A stretch of 64,000 bases of DNA. Source: Lateolabrax maculatus. Lineage: Eukaryota > Chordata > Actinopteri > Acropomatiformes > Lateolabracidae. Within the stretch, counting starts at the first letter, position 1, and each line of letters begins with the position of its first letter. The notes below the pieces were generated by a model. The model searched no databases and had not been told where the DNA came from. It saw only the letters and a list, made by a program, of their open reading frames with translations. This document shows, piece after piece, positions 48,201 to 61,204 of the stretch. A program made the position numbers and the translations under genes. The stretch lies in contig CM062219.1 in assembly GCA_031216445.1 (NCBI GenBank), forward strand, positions 5,097,001-5,161,000, read 5' to 3'.

Positions 48201-51200
48201 TGCTACTTTAGCGGAAATGCTATTGTAACAATAACAGTAGCACAAGTTGAGAAGAGTCATTAGGTCAGAAAACTGAATCAGTAATGTGCCTTATATAGTG
48301 AATATGCCTAAAATGAGCAAACATTAGCCCCCATAAGATACCAGTCATAACAAACCAAGTAAGGCTGTAGCAGGAAAACCTGTTTCTTTATTGCTCATGA
48401 ATTTGAAATGAACTTTCCATTTTTATTTTCTTCTGTCCAGAGGTGCACAGCCTCAAAACCCATTTTGGAATTGGTAATCTAAAACTACCAAATACTGTAA
48501 TACCGTAATAAATGAATTTGATATGAGGATGTGTAGCCTCTGCTCTCGTTTGCTTTGTCCCTCGTCCCCTCACCTTCCCTTTCTTCCTCCCCCTTCAGCC
48601 GGCAGATGGGGGCTTTACTGCCAGGAGACGATTACCTTGACAGATGTGATTTATCTTCCAATAATCTCGATCATTCACATCACGCTCATCTCCTCCCTCT
48701 TTCTGTGTCCTTCTCCCTCTGTTCCATTACCCTTCCCTCCTAACTTCCTTCTCCTTTTCATTCTGCTCAATTTCCTCCCTTCCTCTATCTTGGCACTATG
48801 TTTCTCCTACTTTTCATGTCACTGGTTGGAGGATGAGAAGCAATCAGGTGAGAATTGTGAGCTCATTTGAATGCTTTTTCAGTCTCACAGCTTGATGAGG
48901 ATACACAACACACACAAACACACACACCCACACACATACAGACGTAAGTCAATATATAAGCAGACAGTTATTGTGATAAAGTAAAGAGGGTAGGCTCTGA
49001 CATCAGGTCATATAGGAACATCACTTAATTAGTTCTATTGATCCTGGGCTGCCGATTAACATAATGATACCAGCTGTCTGACTCTCTTCCTGTTTCTCCT
49101 AATGTTCCTGTTATGTACAGTATGATCTCATCTGCCTGCCTTTGTTCTGGTCTTGTGTTTACTGGTTTCTATGAGGCACAGTTTGTCTGGCTATTCATCA
49201 TATACAAATGGGGGACAAATTTAAAGAAAAAATAGCTTGGTTTCTTAGTGAGGTATTGAGAAACCAGAACAGCTTCTACAGTATGAACCTGGTGTAGATT
49301 CAACAAGTGTCTGAAACTTGACTTTTGACTGTGAAGAGTATTGCATATGATAATTCAATATCAGCATTAAAACTCCAGTAGCGGTCGGGGTATGATAGAG
49401 AAATTTGCATTATATTTGTTATATTTCTCCCCTAATTTATTCAGGTTTCTCGTCTGTATCTCTCGTCTTGTTGGTCCCTGTGCCTTCATGTTAATCTGCT
49501 GTCCGAGTGTGTATTCATCCACAAGAGAATAAACAAGGTTTAATCTGGTTGATGTAAACAAACAGGGGTGAAAAATCTCACTGTGTCATGGCTTCAGCTA
49601 ACAAACATTAACACTCAGCAAAACGGGTTGTTGACTTTGAAGAACAACAACAGGTGTATAGTATCAGTGTTGGCTTTACATCTAGGGGGCATCCTGTGCA
49701 GCTTTTATGTTGAAATCTGTTTCCCTGAACCAACCTGTTCAGCAATCTCAAAATAACTTCCAGACCCCACCTGTAATCAAATATGCCACGACCTGGCTGC
49801 TGGCAATGCAGGGCATGTGTATACAGTACATAGAACATAATGAGATTAAGACTTTGAACGAAAATTTGAAGTTTTCATGGGGTCCTAAAAGGTAATTAAG
49901 GGGTCTGACCCCCCATTTCACACACTGCTTATCTTACTTTTATTATCTCCCAATTCTATATTTATGATTAAAAAAAAACAAACAAAACAGTGTCATCTGC
50001 ATAAATGAGTGAACTTGTGTGCGTGCATACACGATGAGATCTTAAATATTTCTTACCCTGAAAGGTCATTGTCTATGACCATCTTTTGCAGGCCGGTGGA
50101 GATGCTGCAGCTTGCCTCAGCAGGAGGCGAGCCCATATGCTCTGAGGGCTGCCCGGGTGTCATCTGGATGCAGGACGGGTTAGACAGAGCTGTGTTCACC
50201 TCCCGCAGGATCCTGGGCAGAGGCCCCAGCTTGGAGGCTGCACTCTGAAGAAAGAGATGCAATTAAGTTTTAAGCCAAAATAAATATAACTCTGGACCAC
50301 TTCAGTTAGGGCTATAATTGGATTTAAGTTACGTGCCTGTTTTTTTGTTTGATATTTGCATATTTTTTAGACCAAGATATTTTCCCTATGCCCTGCAATC
50401 AACTCTCTTATTCAGACAACATACTAAATAATGAAATAGGCCGGCCAGTCTGATGGACTGGAGTATCAGCCAGACTCACTGTGATTTCTAAATTATTGAA
50501 AGACAAGGTTTCAGAGAGCTGCATGAAATCTGACAAAAAAAAAAAAAACATGAATCTGCCCATTATCTAATTATTACCAGCTTCCCATCTGCTACCAGAG
50601 CTAATGTAAATGTCCTTGTAAAGCCATTAATATGCCTCACCCAGCCTCTGAGGAATCACAGTCTTCTCCCCTTGTGCACTGTTTATGTAATGCAATAATA
50701 AATTATTGATTGATGTACGAAAAACATCCTAATGTAGTCTAAGCCTGATTCAGATCCTGAAGCTGGTGAATGCACTGAAGACCTTTGGACCTTCGGTAAC
50801 CACCCTATCCTGCATGAAATCTACAGAATATCTACAGACTATCTCTGTATGATTTTGATAGAAACTAATGCATTTCAATTTCCAGTATAATTGGTTAACA
50901 TCTGCGATATCTGATTTTCAATTGTTTTCTGCAGAATGTGGAAAACCATATATGCAAGGTGGTGCGATGCCTATGAAAAGTTTTGCAAATAAAAATTTGT
51001 AAGCATAATGTACAAAAATATTTAATGCAAAATTTTGGCTTCCTGTCCACAAACGCATGTGGATCAGAGAGAGTAAAGTGGAGCAACATTTACATTTAAT
51101 CTTTATGCAGATACTTTTGTCCAAAGAGATGCATAAATGTAGTGAAACTAGTTGATGAGACAAGCTGAGTGAGACAAAAGACCTGACGACAGCTAACGTA

Positions 51201-54200
51201 GTATGCCATCTTCAGTACCTGGTCCATCTGGGACACCACCTCAGAGAGGAGGGAGTGCAGGGTGGAGAGTTCCCTGCCGAGGTCGATGTACCCCTCAAAG
51301 CCTGCCGTGTTAGAGATTGTCTCTGGGTTTGAGATTTCGAGCAGGAAGCGCTGCATATTGGTCCACTCGTGCTCCAGGAACTGGTTCATGAAGGACATGT
51401 ACTCTTCCTTGTTGCCAAATCTGACGGCAAACAGGGACAGGAAAGGGAAACAGGGACAAAGTCAATTCCACAATTTTCTGCCCAAAAGGCTCCATAAGGA
51501 CTTGTGGTCCCTTGATACACACACACACACACACACACAAAAAACACACTCACTTGGTGAAGTTTGCCAGGTTTTGGGTGACTTTAGCGATGAGCGTGAG
51601 TGTGCGAGCTGTGCGGTCATCTGGATACTCCTGCATCAAATTGAAAAGTGAGGGCGACATGATGGCTGGACAGAGAAACCGCAGGAACAAGGACGCGCTG
51701 ATCAAACGCTCGCTGATGTCAGGTCGACCCCGGTTGCTGCATTCCTGACGCCATGACGCAAAGACCTCTTTCAGTTCTCGTGGAAAGACACTGTCGAGAA
51801 TAACAGACGGGACAGGGAGAGAAGACCATAAATTATCTTGAATGGAAATGATAGTGTGTGAAATAGAGGGAGAAGACAAAAAAATGTTTTAAAAAAGATT
51901 CTTCAACTTTAAGTATATATTAGTTGTCAATTTGAACTTGTGTCCTTTTTGTTCCTTTTTGTCAAAGCAGTTTTTGGCATATTTCCCATTTTCCTTTATA
52001 TAAATATTCTGAAACCATAATCTCTGGACAGATGATTTGGTCACTCTTGGCTTGAGTGAAAAGATTCCTCACTTTTTACTCCCAAATTTAAGAATAAAAA
52101 TAATTTATCGCATTTTTTTACGACTTTAAAAAAGCTCTTAAATTTAAGAGAGCTCCAGATGTCTCATGAATTAGTTAAGAGTAGATCCTAGAGGACTGCA
52201 GTAGAAACAGAGGCGAGAACATACCTCCCACATGTTTTGCGAGTGATTGTAAAAAAAACTTGCCATGATGAATAATAACACTTTAGCTGAAGCGACATGT
52301 ATAATTCAGAGCAGCGTAGCTTTAGCATCCCATTTGCATTTGATTTGAACATTTTCCTTCTTTTGCATTTGTCAGGGGTGCAAACAACAAGAATAAATCT
52401 GGTCCTGATTTGATTGCAATCACTTTCCATACATCTTTATTGACTGCTCTTGTCAATGTGGTGCAAGTTCTCATTATTCAAAATTTCTTTGCAACTTGAG
52501 TTTGGTTTCATTTGTTTCTTTTTTAGCACAATTCTATCCCTTTGTATTAATCCTTATTCGTACATTATGAATGTATCAGATTGTTGTTCATTTCACATGT
52601 TAATTGCTACTGGAGGTATTGAAGATTTTACACAAATAAAATTAACCTTTTGAATGAAATCCTTGTCTGTGATTGGCCATCGCTGCTGAGTGTACATGGG
52701 ATTAATCATGTGCTCGCTTGAGAGCTGCTCTTAAAGGTTACTCCTACACTTCCATGTAAGTAGGAGTAAGTTGCTTGATAATTGTGTCTTATCCTTGACT
52801 TTTAGTGAAGTTTTACTCCTTAATTGGCTCTAAAGATCATTCTTGATTTCTAGAGTTACTTTAAAAAATCACATATCCAAATTCAGAACAACAGATGTCT
52901 TTTATAACTGACAACAGGCATGCAACCTAATTAAAGCCCCTCTAAAACCATTGTGATTAAGATCAGTTGGAATGAAAGTCTGTTTCCAGGAGACAATACA
53001 TGAGATAAGAGATTTTCCTTCTTGTTTGTATTGTGTCTCATATATTAAAAAAGAATCAACATTAATTATGGTGAAATCTTGATATCGTTATGTGCCATTA
53101 GACACTCCTGTCCTTGAAGGGTACAGTTCATGTTTATGAACCCATACCTGTGTGTGAACATTTATACAGAAAATAAAGAGAAAGAGTCAAAGCTGTGTTC
53201 CAGTATTCACCAGTATGAGTTGATGATTTTGCAGAAGGCCAGCTCACAGCACATCTTCAGGTTACTCTGGTGTTCTGGCAGGTCACCTGACGAACACTTG
53301 GACGGATCCACCTCACAGTTCTCATCTGACTCGTACAGAGCCTTGATGAACTCACCTGGAAAAAAACAAACAGATCAATACTTAAAAGATGAAGAAACAC
53401 ATAGGTTTTTGTAGATCTGTTTCCTAGTAGATCTGAGACAACACAGCAGGGAAAAGGGAGCTGTGGTACTTTTTATGTTTGTGTTTGCAAAGTGCTGAGC
53501 TGAGCTAGGACGGAGGAAGAATATGATGCCAAATCCACAGGGAACAGTGTTTTATATTGTCCTTGAGATTCTAGTAAGCCGAACCATGTACGAAAAAAAA
53601 AAAAATTCATTTCAAGACATATCACTCTCTAATTTGACCTATGAAAAAAACAAAAACAAAGACTGGCAGACCTATAAGATTCCTGTAAACCAAACAAGGT
53701 TACACTCACAAAAATGTTGACAAAAATAACAATGTCCTTTTTGTTACCTACACGTGGATAAAAGACACACCATTACTGCTATGATCTCAATGAGTCAACA
53801 GACCGTAAAGGGAGCCCATGGCTGTCCTTGTGTTGCCCCAGTTGCAGTTTCAATGATTTCAACAGTTTAGCCAGACGTCAAACAATAAATACTCCACCAA
53901 AAACACTGATGCATAATTTACCAGCCCCCAATATTTCTCTGGATCAACCCTGAGACAGACATGCAAAGAAACAGGCAGCATCTCGCGATGCAAAGACAGC
54001 CAAAAAGAGACACAGACACAGAGAATGACATCAACACACACGTCGAGCATAAATATTAGCAGCATACAGAGAAAGATGTGATGAGTGCCAGGAAGAATGT
54101 GTGCCGTTTGTAGATTAAACTGCCGCTGTGTACATTTCTGAATCAGGGAGGGAGAAAAGCACACGGTGCATACAGAGTGCTTATTGTTAGGACTGCAGGC

Positions 54201-54984
54201 GGACAAACACACTTGATCTGACCTTGGACTAACATTGTAAAAGTGGGAGTTTGGGGGTGGGGGGCGTCAAACAATCACCTCATAATAAACTTCTACAAAG
54301 CTGATCCCGTAAGTGGTTTAGAATTCCAGCAACGCCTGTCAAAGCCAGACAAAAAACATATTTCCCGTCACAGTCTGAATTGTGTTGTCCACGGTGAGCC
54401 TCCAAAACAAGAAAATTGAGGTAACGGAAGAGTTGCTTCAGTTGTCTCGCTGTCAAAATGATTCTTGGTAGGAGAGGACTAATGCATTTGATCTCAAATG
54501 CCATTGGTGATAACTTAATTATACTGTAGCCACTACATATAATTCATTGCAGCTGCAGTGAACGAAACATTTTCAATGAGTGAGTGAATTTATAAGTTTA
54601 CAAGTGAATGTGAAGACAAGGAAGATGAGTTATAAAGAGAAATAAGAGGAAAGCTCTACATGCAGCAGAAGAAATGGACAATCAGATACAAACAGAAATA
54701 CGTGAAAAGAATAACTTCCAAGTAGGGACACATGGCAGCTTTTCTTTGGCTTTCAAGTCTATTTGAGCCTTTTCCCAGATGAACAGCAGCAGGTTACAGC
54801 CTCTGCCGTTGCTCCCTTCCACATCGCTGCTCCACTCACCGAGGGCGTCCTGCAGGTACTTCTGTCCCACCAGTTTGAGGTATTCCTCTATGGCCTTTGT
54901 CGCTAGCGTGTTCTCTCTGAAGATGAGGTGCTCGTTCTCCCCGCAGCGATCCACCTCTGACATCATCAAGTCTGTGAGGAAGTC
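38953..54984 (-). CDS. dab2ip: DAB2IP Ras GTPase-activating scaffold, C-terminal 795 codons in ten exons
   Basis: Minus-strand exons, 5' to 3': 54984-54840, 53355-53211, 51790-51554, 51420-51219, 50244-50057, 47923-47050, 45209-45072, 40769-40567, 40473-40386, 39120-38953 (TAG). Every junction is GT-AG and in frame. DAB2IP (AIP1) stimulates GTP hydrolysis by Ras and scaffolds ASK1, PI3K and NF-kB signalling. The first visible exon starts at [14 protein letters not shown] and carries the arginine finger in LIFRENTL (codon 54918-54916). The third exon has the other RasGAP hallmark, [13 protein letters not shown]. The 874-base exon encodes the Ser/Pro-rich middle ([31 protein letters not shown]). 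The last four exons encode the coiled coil ([27 protein letters not shown]) and the conserved end [13 protein letters not shown]. The C2 and PH exons must lie beyond 64000. Teleosts often keep two copies; which one this is cannot be told. Confidence 0.96.
39121..40385 (-). other. Last intron of DAB2IP
   Basis: 1.26 kb, AT-rich. Apart from the microsatellite at its 3' end no feature was recognised. Confidence 0.6.
39125..39167. repeat. (CA)n microsatellite forming the acceptor tract of the last DAB2IP exon
   Basis: On the minus strand about 20 TG units run straight into GCGCGCAG and then the last exon at 39120. No other pyrimidine tract is present for this acceptor. Confidence 0.9.
41565..41855. 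repeat. Interspersed repeat family A, copy 1
   Basis: Landmarks are GTGAGGCTGTACT, CTTTGAGCAAAATGCTAAAG, CAGCTGAGGCTGATGGGAAT, TTGACCAGATGATGGCGCTG and ACAATTCATCCTCAAGGGGA. Related copies lie at 46050, 58285 and 61205. The family is common in percomorph fish as far as I know. Confidence 0.75.
43950..44003. repeat. (CA)n microsatellite
   Basis: Two CA runs separated by AAACACG, in a DAB2IP intron. Confidence 0.9.
44205..44490 (+). repeat. Interspersed repeat family B, copy 3
   Basis: TTACTTTCATTATCGATGAA, TTTGTGTTTTGGACTGTTGG, and GTTAATCAAGAAAATAATCA with GCAGTTTAATCGATAGTTAG match copies 1 and 2. Confidence 0.75.
45222..45324. repeat. (CA)n microsatellite followed by a G-rich tract
   Basis: CA run at 45222-45281, then GGGAGGGGGAGGGGGAGG and further G residues at about 45301-45324. 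On the DAB2IP strand this is a C-rich tract and then TG repeats, lying just before the acceptor of the exon at 45209. Confidence 0.9.
46050..46210. repeat. Interspersed repeat family A, partial copy 2
   Basis: Keeps both ends but lacks the middle: CAGTGGTGCTTTGAG, CTGGGGACCATTCC, and GAGATATTTCATTTTGGACC with AAGTGGTGGAGCGAC. Confidence 0.65.
47362..47388 (-). repeat. Nine-glycine run in the DAB2IP Ser/Pro-rich exon
   Basis: Nine GGN codons (GGC, GGA and GGG mixed) between a histidine and SSGDEY. Codon mixing argues against very recent slippage. From memory, mammals have no glycine run here. Confidence 0.85.
47924..50056 (-). other. DAB2IP intron before the Ser/Pro-rich exon
   Basis: 2.1 kb; pyrimidine-rich on the plus strand at 48560-48790. 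A weak relative of 36055-36315 lies at 48175-48420. No exon was recognised. Confidence 0.55.
50245..51218 (-). other. DAB2IP intron upstream of the 188-base exon
   Basis: About 1 kb, AT-rich, with an A-run at 50534-50548. No other feature was recognised. Confidence 0.55.
51513..51540. repeat. (CA)n microsatellite
   Basis: About 12 CA units in the 133-base intron (51421-51553) between two RasGAP exons of DAB2IP. Confidence 0.9.
51791..54839 (-). other. DAB2IP introns flanking the exon at 53211-53355
   Basis: Introns 51791-53210 and 53356-54839. Both are AT-rich; no exon, RNA gene or strong repeat was recognised. Confidence 0.55.
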
Positions 54985-55689
54985 CTGCAGAAAAAACAAG
55001 ACAAGCACAGGGTTAGTAACCGCAAGTCCTGCATCCTTACGTGATTATTCACTCTTCAGTTGGGAGGACACAAGGCATTGGTTGATAGATTTATAGTGAG
55101 GTCTGCATTTGAGGTGAGAGTTTTCTTATTTTGATAAAAAAAGATGGTCAATAGAAATTCATTTGAATGACGGTGAAAAAAACATATCCTTGGGAGAGTT
55201 GGTGGTGGCGGATAAACACAAGAAATGAATTAGTGTGTTTCATCTTTTTCATCTCCATCTACTTCTTCCGTTTAACATTTGACATTACTAACATCTGTGA
55301 TATTACACTGTTATTTCACCTGTCCACCAGTGGTCCTCTGTGTGCTTCCTGTCTAAACCAGACACCTGACTAGTTTCCTGCTGGCACACCTGCTCCCCAT
55401 CACCAATCTACCACAAGATTACATACACTCCCCAGCCACTTTTCACCTGCCTGCTTTAGTTTTGATGAGCCCTAGTTGAGTTTGCTGGGTAAGTATAAAT
55501 AACAGAGTGGATCAAGATTGACTTTTGTGCAAATCTTAACTCCACCCAACAAAAACATGCAGGGGATTCGTTAAAAACGAAATATATGATGAACACAAGC
55601 CTGAATACAAAATGAGCCCTAAAGTAAATGAAAACACTAGGTTGAACCTGCAACTGTTTTTTCTTATTTATTTTGGGCCATTTCGGTGC

Positions 55690-55950
55690 AGCAGATACAA
55701 GCTGACAACACTGACATGTTATTGTCACCTCTCAAACTGTTGGTTATTCACACATCCAGCCGACACGCAGCAACATTAACACTTATTCGGAGTCACTTTT
55801 CTGGCCACCTGATGAGTGTAAATCCAAATTTCTCTCCTTCTAGCTCTGTTTTTGGTTTCGCCAACACTTGAAGGAAATATCTGTCTTTTTAGCAGTTAAA
55901 TAATCCACTGTGATCACCTGCTAGTCGCCAACTTTGTCTGTCTGATGTTT
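55690..55950 (+). repeat. Interspersed repeat family C, copy 3
   Basis: CACACATCCAGCCGACACGC, CTGGCCACCTGATGAGTG, CTAGCTCTGTTTTTGGTTTC and CTGCTAGTCGCCAACTTTGT match copies 1 and 2. Confidence 0.7.
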
Positions 55951-57014
55951 GTGTAATTCTGTCATTGCAATAAACGGAGAGTAACAAATAGCTCTATTCA
56001 TATCAACCTTTGAATCTGACATATCCTAGAGCTGAAACTCAGTATGCGGAGAGAAACAACATGTTTACCACTGAACAGACAGAAAATAGTGACAGGACTC
56101 ATATTTTCATATAATAGCAGCAAACATTTTCTTCGCTTTCATTCAAATGCTCAAAGCGTGATTTTGACACCTGTCTTTCTGTGCAGTGAGTGAATGAAGA
56201 AAAAAGAAAAGAAGTCTAGTTTCTGTTTCCCACATAAATAATAAAGGCAACATTACTGTCAGCCAAGTTTCTACCATAGTTACAGTATGATCACTTTAAA
56301 ACAAAAATCTCTTTTCAATTGGCAATGTGAATTATTTTGACTAAATGTTCATATTTATTTGTCTTAGTATTGTTTCTTCCTAAGGTCTATATAATATTCA
56401 TCAGGTGAAGAAAAATAACAGGTGGAAACAGACATTAAAGCTCCCACAATTCAAAGTCTGAAAGGGAGAGATGGAAATGGAGCCATCTGGGGATGAATCA
56501 TCCCTTGTTTAGATCCCTTCAACAAATTTCTGGGTGTAGTCTCATGTAAGTCCCCTGGCAGCTTGTTAAACTAGGGGAACCAGCGTAGCAGCAACGGAGA
56601 AGAGAGACAAGTGACAGATGTACGAGAGAAATAGAGAAGGAGAGGAAGAAGAGACAGAGCGGTGGTCTTTTAAGAACAGAGGAGGAGGTGAAAAGAAAGC
56701 GACAGAGCCTCTCAGACAGTTTCTATAGCTGCTGCAGAAGCCTGTTATCCGGCTAATCAAAGATACACCGCAGGGAGCCAATCACCCACTGATGTGCAGC
56801 GAAAAGGAGCCTTTTTGGTTAATGCATTTGCACATTCCACAAACGCTCCAGCCCCGTACTCATATATATACACATACAAACTTGAGGAGAAGAAAATCTA
56901 AAGTTAAGTTTAACCCCATTCATCTGTCATAGCTTCATGGGAGAGTGGAAAAGAGAACAGCTCACACGATCTCTTGGCTACAGAGCTTTCCGGCGACTGA
57001 CTAAACGCCATGTT

Positions 57015-57290
57015 ACGCTGCGCATCATAAACATAGCACCCCCGCCGTGAAGCATGGTGGCGGCAGCCTCACGCTGTGGGGATCTTTCTCTGCAGCAGGC
57101 TCCAGGTGACTTCTGACAATGGAGGGTGAAATGAATGCGGAAACATGCAGGGAAATTCTGGAGAAATGCCTGCGAGAAACCTGCGACTTTGACGAGAAGA
57201 TTTGTTTTCCAGAAAGACAAATACCCGAAACATAAAGCCAAAGTTACACCGGCTTAAAAACAATGTTTGTCCTGGAGTGGCTCAACGCTA
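57015..57290 (+). mobile_element. Degraded Tc1-like transposase fragment
   Basis: Plus-strand reading frame with HGGGSLTLWGSFSAAGSR, a stop, then LLTMEGEMNAE and CREILEKCLRETC. A nearby frame keeps VFQKDKYPKHKAK. These correspond to the second half of the Tc1 DDE transposase (the HGGGS/W-G block through the QQDNDPKHTA-like block). Internal stops and frame changes show it is dead. No terminal inverted repeats were found around it. It lies in an intron of DAB2IP in the opposite orientation. Confidence 0.85.
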
Positions 57291-57552
57291 AATTAACCAT
57301 GAAGGAATAGTCCTAACAATGTATTTGTCATCTCCAAGTCATACTTACTGGACAGTGAAGAGTTCATGGTTATTATAAATAAGGAATGCAGCAGAGAAGG
57401 GCACACACAACACACAGATGCCTGAGGAAACCTGACCTTTTGTGGTGTATGGACACCCATCCCATCATTAGACCCGGGGTCTTGTTTTATTTATTTATTA
57501 CTGGAAGAAAATGTCATCCCAATTATGATCTTTCCTCTAACCTCTACCCCTC

Positions 57553-57588
57553 TTTGGCTCCCTCCCTCCCTCCCTCCCTCGTCTCCTC
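57553..57588. repeat. (CCCT)n microsatellite
   Basis: Five CCCT units in a row inside a pyrimidine-rich plus-strand stretch. Confidence 0.8.
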
Positions 57589-58284
57589 CGTCCTCTCTGC
57601 TCTGCAATCCTTATGTGGCCTCTGAGGCGAAGCAAATCCAGGCCTGATTAGAGAGGACTGTCAGATGAAATGGAGGAGGAGAGAGACAGGGAGGGAGAAG
57701 GAAACTGAGAGAGAGAGACATCAAAAGAGAGACAGAATAGTAACAGAATAATTTCTGACGGTAGCCTAAAAAAAGTTGCTCCAACCAACTCTGACAATGT
57801 CTTACAGTGACATGAGTAGACATTTGTTGAGCTTACCAACTTATAGGTGGAGGATACAGTCCATGTGTGTGTGGACATGTGTATTTCAGTATTTATGCAA
57901 CTAAGCTTAGAACTTAATCACAACACATGGATTTAAGGAACGTAGAGGGACCACAATGGTGGATTTGAACACAGTATTTCATCTCTGCCGAAGTACCAAC
58001 TGCATACATTACGTCAACCATTTTTCAGTGCGTACCACATTTTTCCCAGCAAAGATTTTTTACCTTCAAGCTGGCAACTGGTTCCCTGGTTCACATTACT
58101 TGCTACTAAAATACACTTCAAAGGTATGTTATTACAGCATGGTAATGCAGTTGCAAGCAGGCCAGTTTGATAACTTTTGCATTCACAGACACGTCAACAT
58201 CCCTAATCTGAGAGTTGGCTGCATAAGTAAATTCAAACCAGGAAGATGTGAATTTATTTCTTACGTTAACAAGACTAAAAGTCT

Positions 58285-58700
58285 ACAGCGACACTAGCGG
58301 CTCTGTTAGGCTGTACTTAGCAATAGTGCTGCTTTGAGTTAAATGCTAATGTCAGCATGTACACAAGAGAGTGTCCCTGACAAATCGGATATGTTGTATT
58401 TGATATATGTATTTGTATGCGGTGAAAAAACCCAATCAAATAAACTAAACCAAACCAGTTAGTACAGCTGAGGCTGATGAGGGAATGTCATTGGTTTTGC
58501 AGGTATTTGGTCATAAACCAAGTACTAAACAAACTAAAATCATGGTAGGGCAAAGGTTTAGGAAAAGGGGATTCAGGGGATTACCAAAGTCATTAAGATT
58601 TATCCTCTGGAGACAATGAAAGTCTGTACAAAATGTCATGGCAATTTGTAGATATTTCAGTCTGGACTGAAGTGGTGGCTGGGTCACTGCTTTACAATGC
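58285..58700. repeat. Interspersed repeat family A, copy 3
   Basis: GGCTCTGTTAGGCTGTACTT, CAGCTGAGGCTGATGAGGG, GGTATTTGGTCATAAACCAA, CAAAATGTCATGGCAATTTG and GATATTTCAGTCTGGACTGA match the other copies. This is the longest version here. Confidence 0.75.
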
Positions 58701-60927
58701 CACAACTGTCAAAACTAAAGCCAAAAATATGTTCACTGTAATGGATTGCCTCTTTCAAATAACTTTTAAGTCTCTTCAAGTGGTATTTATACCATAGTGA
58801 ATTCTGAGGAAACCAATGGCTGCCTGGAAGGTACGAAATCAATGTAATAATCTTTAGTATACGCTTTCGAAAATGGTCGGCAGTAATGCTAAGTATATAT
58901 GTGATTTGTTGTAATAGGTTAAATCATGAGAGAGAGAACCACCAGTACTATAAAAGTCTGAGCAATCACGTCCTAAAGAGAGACCGGAGCTCCTTCCTTT
59001 TCCCTCTCGTCATCCCTCAGCTTCTTCTCCGACGCCCTCAATCCTGCAGCCTGCCTCCCTCCCTTCCCTCTGCTTCAGTGCTAATAAGGAGAAGTAGAAC
59101 GCTCCCTGTATCGCTGCCACATCTCATCAGCCAAACCATGGCTCAAAAAAAAAAAAAAAAACACAACACCCCCAACACACAGTGCATAGAGAAAAGAGGG
59201 TGATATGAAATTAAGGTCGGAGTGGAGGGTAGACGGCGCGGCTGATCAGATCTAATAAATAGCAGGGAACAGAGTCCTGTTGAAAAAGATGAAGTTCCCT
59301 GTAGATGGGGTTACTTGCCAGTAAAAACTCATAAAGTCTTGTTCATTGCTCTGCTATACACACAACAATATAATCACCACGAGGCACAGCCCTGTGTGTG
59401 TGCAGTGCTTACGTCTCTATCTGGAAATATTCCACAGCACAGTGTGCAGCCACAAGTTAGAAGTTGAAATATAAATACACAGGCCCCCTAATGAAGTCTG
59501 AAGAGACAACGTAATCTGCAAGATCATGATCAGGACTCTCACAAACCTGAACAAAGACAAGCAAAGTGATGTTTTAAATGCTCCCCAATTGTGGTGTCTT
59601 GCAAAGCTAGGACACTGAGTTTGAGAAAGAAAAGAGAAAAAAAGAGAATAAAAAAAGGTACCTGCTTTGTACCTGCTCAAATGTTTTTTTTTGGGTGTTT
59701 CTATGGTAATATAAAGCAGGGAAATAGAACTGTGAGAGCAATAAAATGCCTTAAAAGGATAATACTGGAGCAGGAAAAAGCAAGAGATAAAGAGATAAAG
59801 TAACAGAACATGTTCTTCTAAATTCAGCCTCTTTAAAACCGTCTGTAAGTGAAGAGTATGTGGATGTCTCAAGTGGGTTCAAATATCACTGATAGATCAC
59901 TTTACCCAGCTGTGTTCTGGGATGCATAATGTTCATGGGAATCAGTGCACTTTATGTTACATTGAATGGGAAAAATGACGAAGCTGATATTATGGCTAAA
60001 TTATGACAATCTTTTGTGATGTAAAACAAAATGCAATATATTCATACCCACATTTACATTTCTATCAGGGTGTCCTGCTGTTAAACTAGTATTTTAATGT
60101 GAGGAAATGTTTTTTTTTGTGTGTGTATTATACTCAAATGATGTCCAACAGAGCATGAATACGGATTTTCATTTTGGGATGAGTGCTTATACTACACGTT
60201 CATAGTTGTGTATCTTCTGAATGGCTATAAACACCATTACTGGAGGAGTCATGGACTGTGGAACAAATGGGATTCATTAGAAAACAAATAAGATGGAAAT
60301 TACTTGTTGATGCTTCAAGTGTTGATATTCAGGTAAGTGCGTGTATATACCACAAGGCAGCAAATACACATTTTTAGATTATTTAAAATGACGCAAAGTT
60401 TGGGCTCAATAATTGGAGTATTGTATCAGGTAAAAAAAAATAATTGAATGTGAGGAGAAAATAGAAACACCTTTAACATTAACATTTTGACTGATTGATG
60501 AGCCTGGTTTTCCAGCCTGGAGCAGGAGCTGAGGAAAGACTCAGGGGGACAAGGCAGGAACCACTTCAGCCACTCCATCCTTCGCCCTCCTCGTCTTTCC
60601 ATCTCTCTCTGCCTCCCCTGGTCTCCCCCCTTCCCTGGAGACCGGTAGCTAGTATTACAGCGTTACAGCCTGCAGCTCTTCCTGTGAGGGTCACATTGGG
60701 TTGACGGAGAGGACTGGAGGCCGAATGGAAATGGAAGCGGTTCCTCCCGTAGGCACAGAAGCTTATCATTCGACGCGCAAACAGGAAAGGCTGCAGCTCT
60801 CCTGATTTAGCTGCTAGTGCACGTGATCATAATGAAGATATGTTTGACTGGAGGGGGTCTTTCAGCAAGTGTCATCATCATTCAAACATCATGTCGGCTG
60901 ACTTGACTGTGCATATTCCCTGTGTGT

Positions 60928-60942
60928 GTGTGTGTGTGTGTC
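60928..60942. repeat. (GT)n microsatellite
   Basis: Short GT run in the DAB2IP upstream intron. Confidence 0.7.
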
Positions 60943-61204
60943 CGTCTTGTATTTCTATTAATTGTTAAATTAACGAAAAGCCCAGTAATACATATTTGAC
61001 AATTAAATTAAAATGTTGCCCACTTTCACATAACATTGAGTCTCAAATTGAGTCTTAAAAACTTATTTGAAAAACCCTGCCTGTTGGTTAAGATATTTCC
61101 ACTTGTTTCTATTCTAGTTTCCTTTTTCCGGGTTTGTGTGTATAACATTGTATAACAAGGCATAATACAGTAAAATAAAAGTGACACTATCTCACCTAAA
61201 CTGA

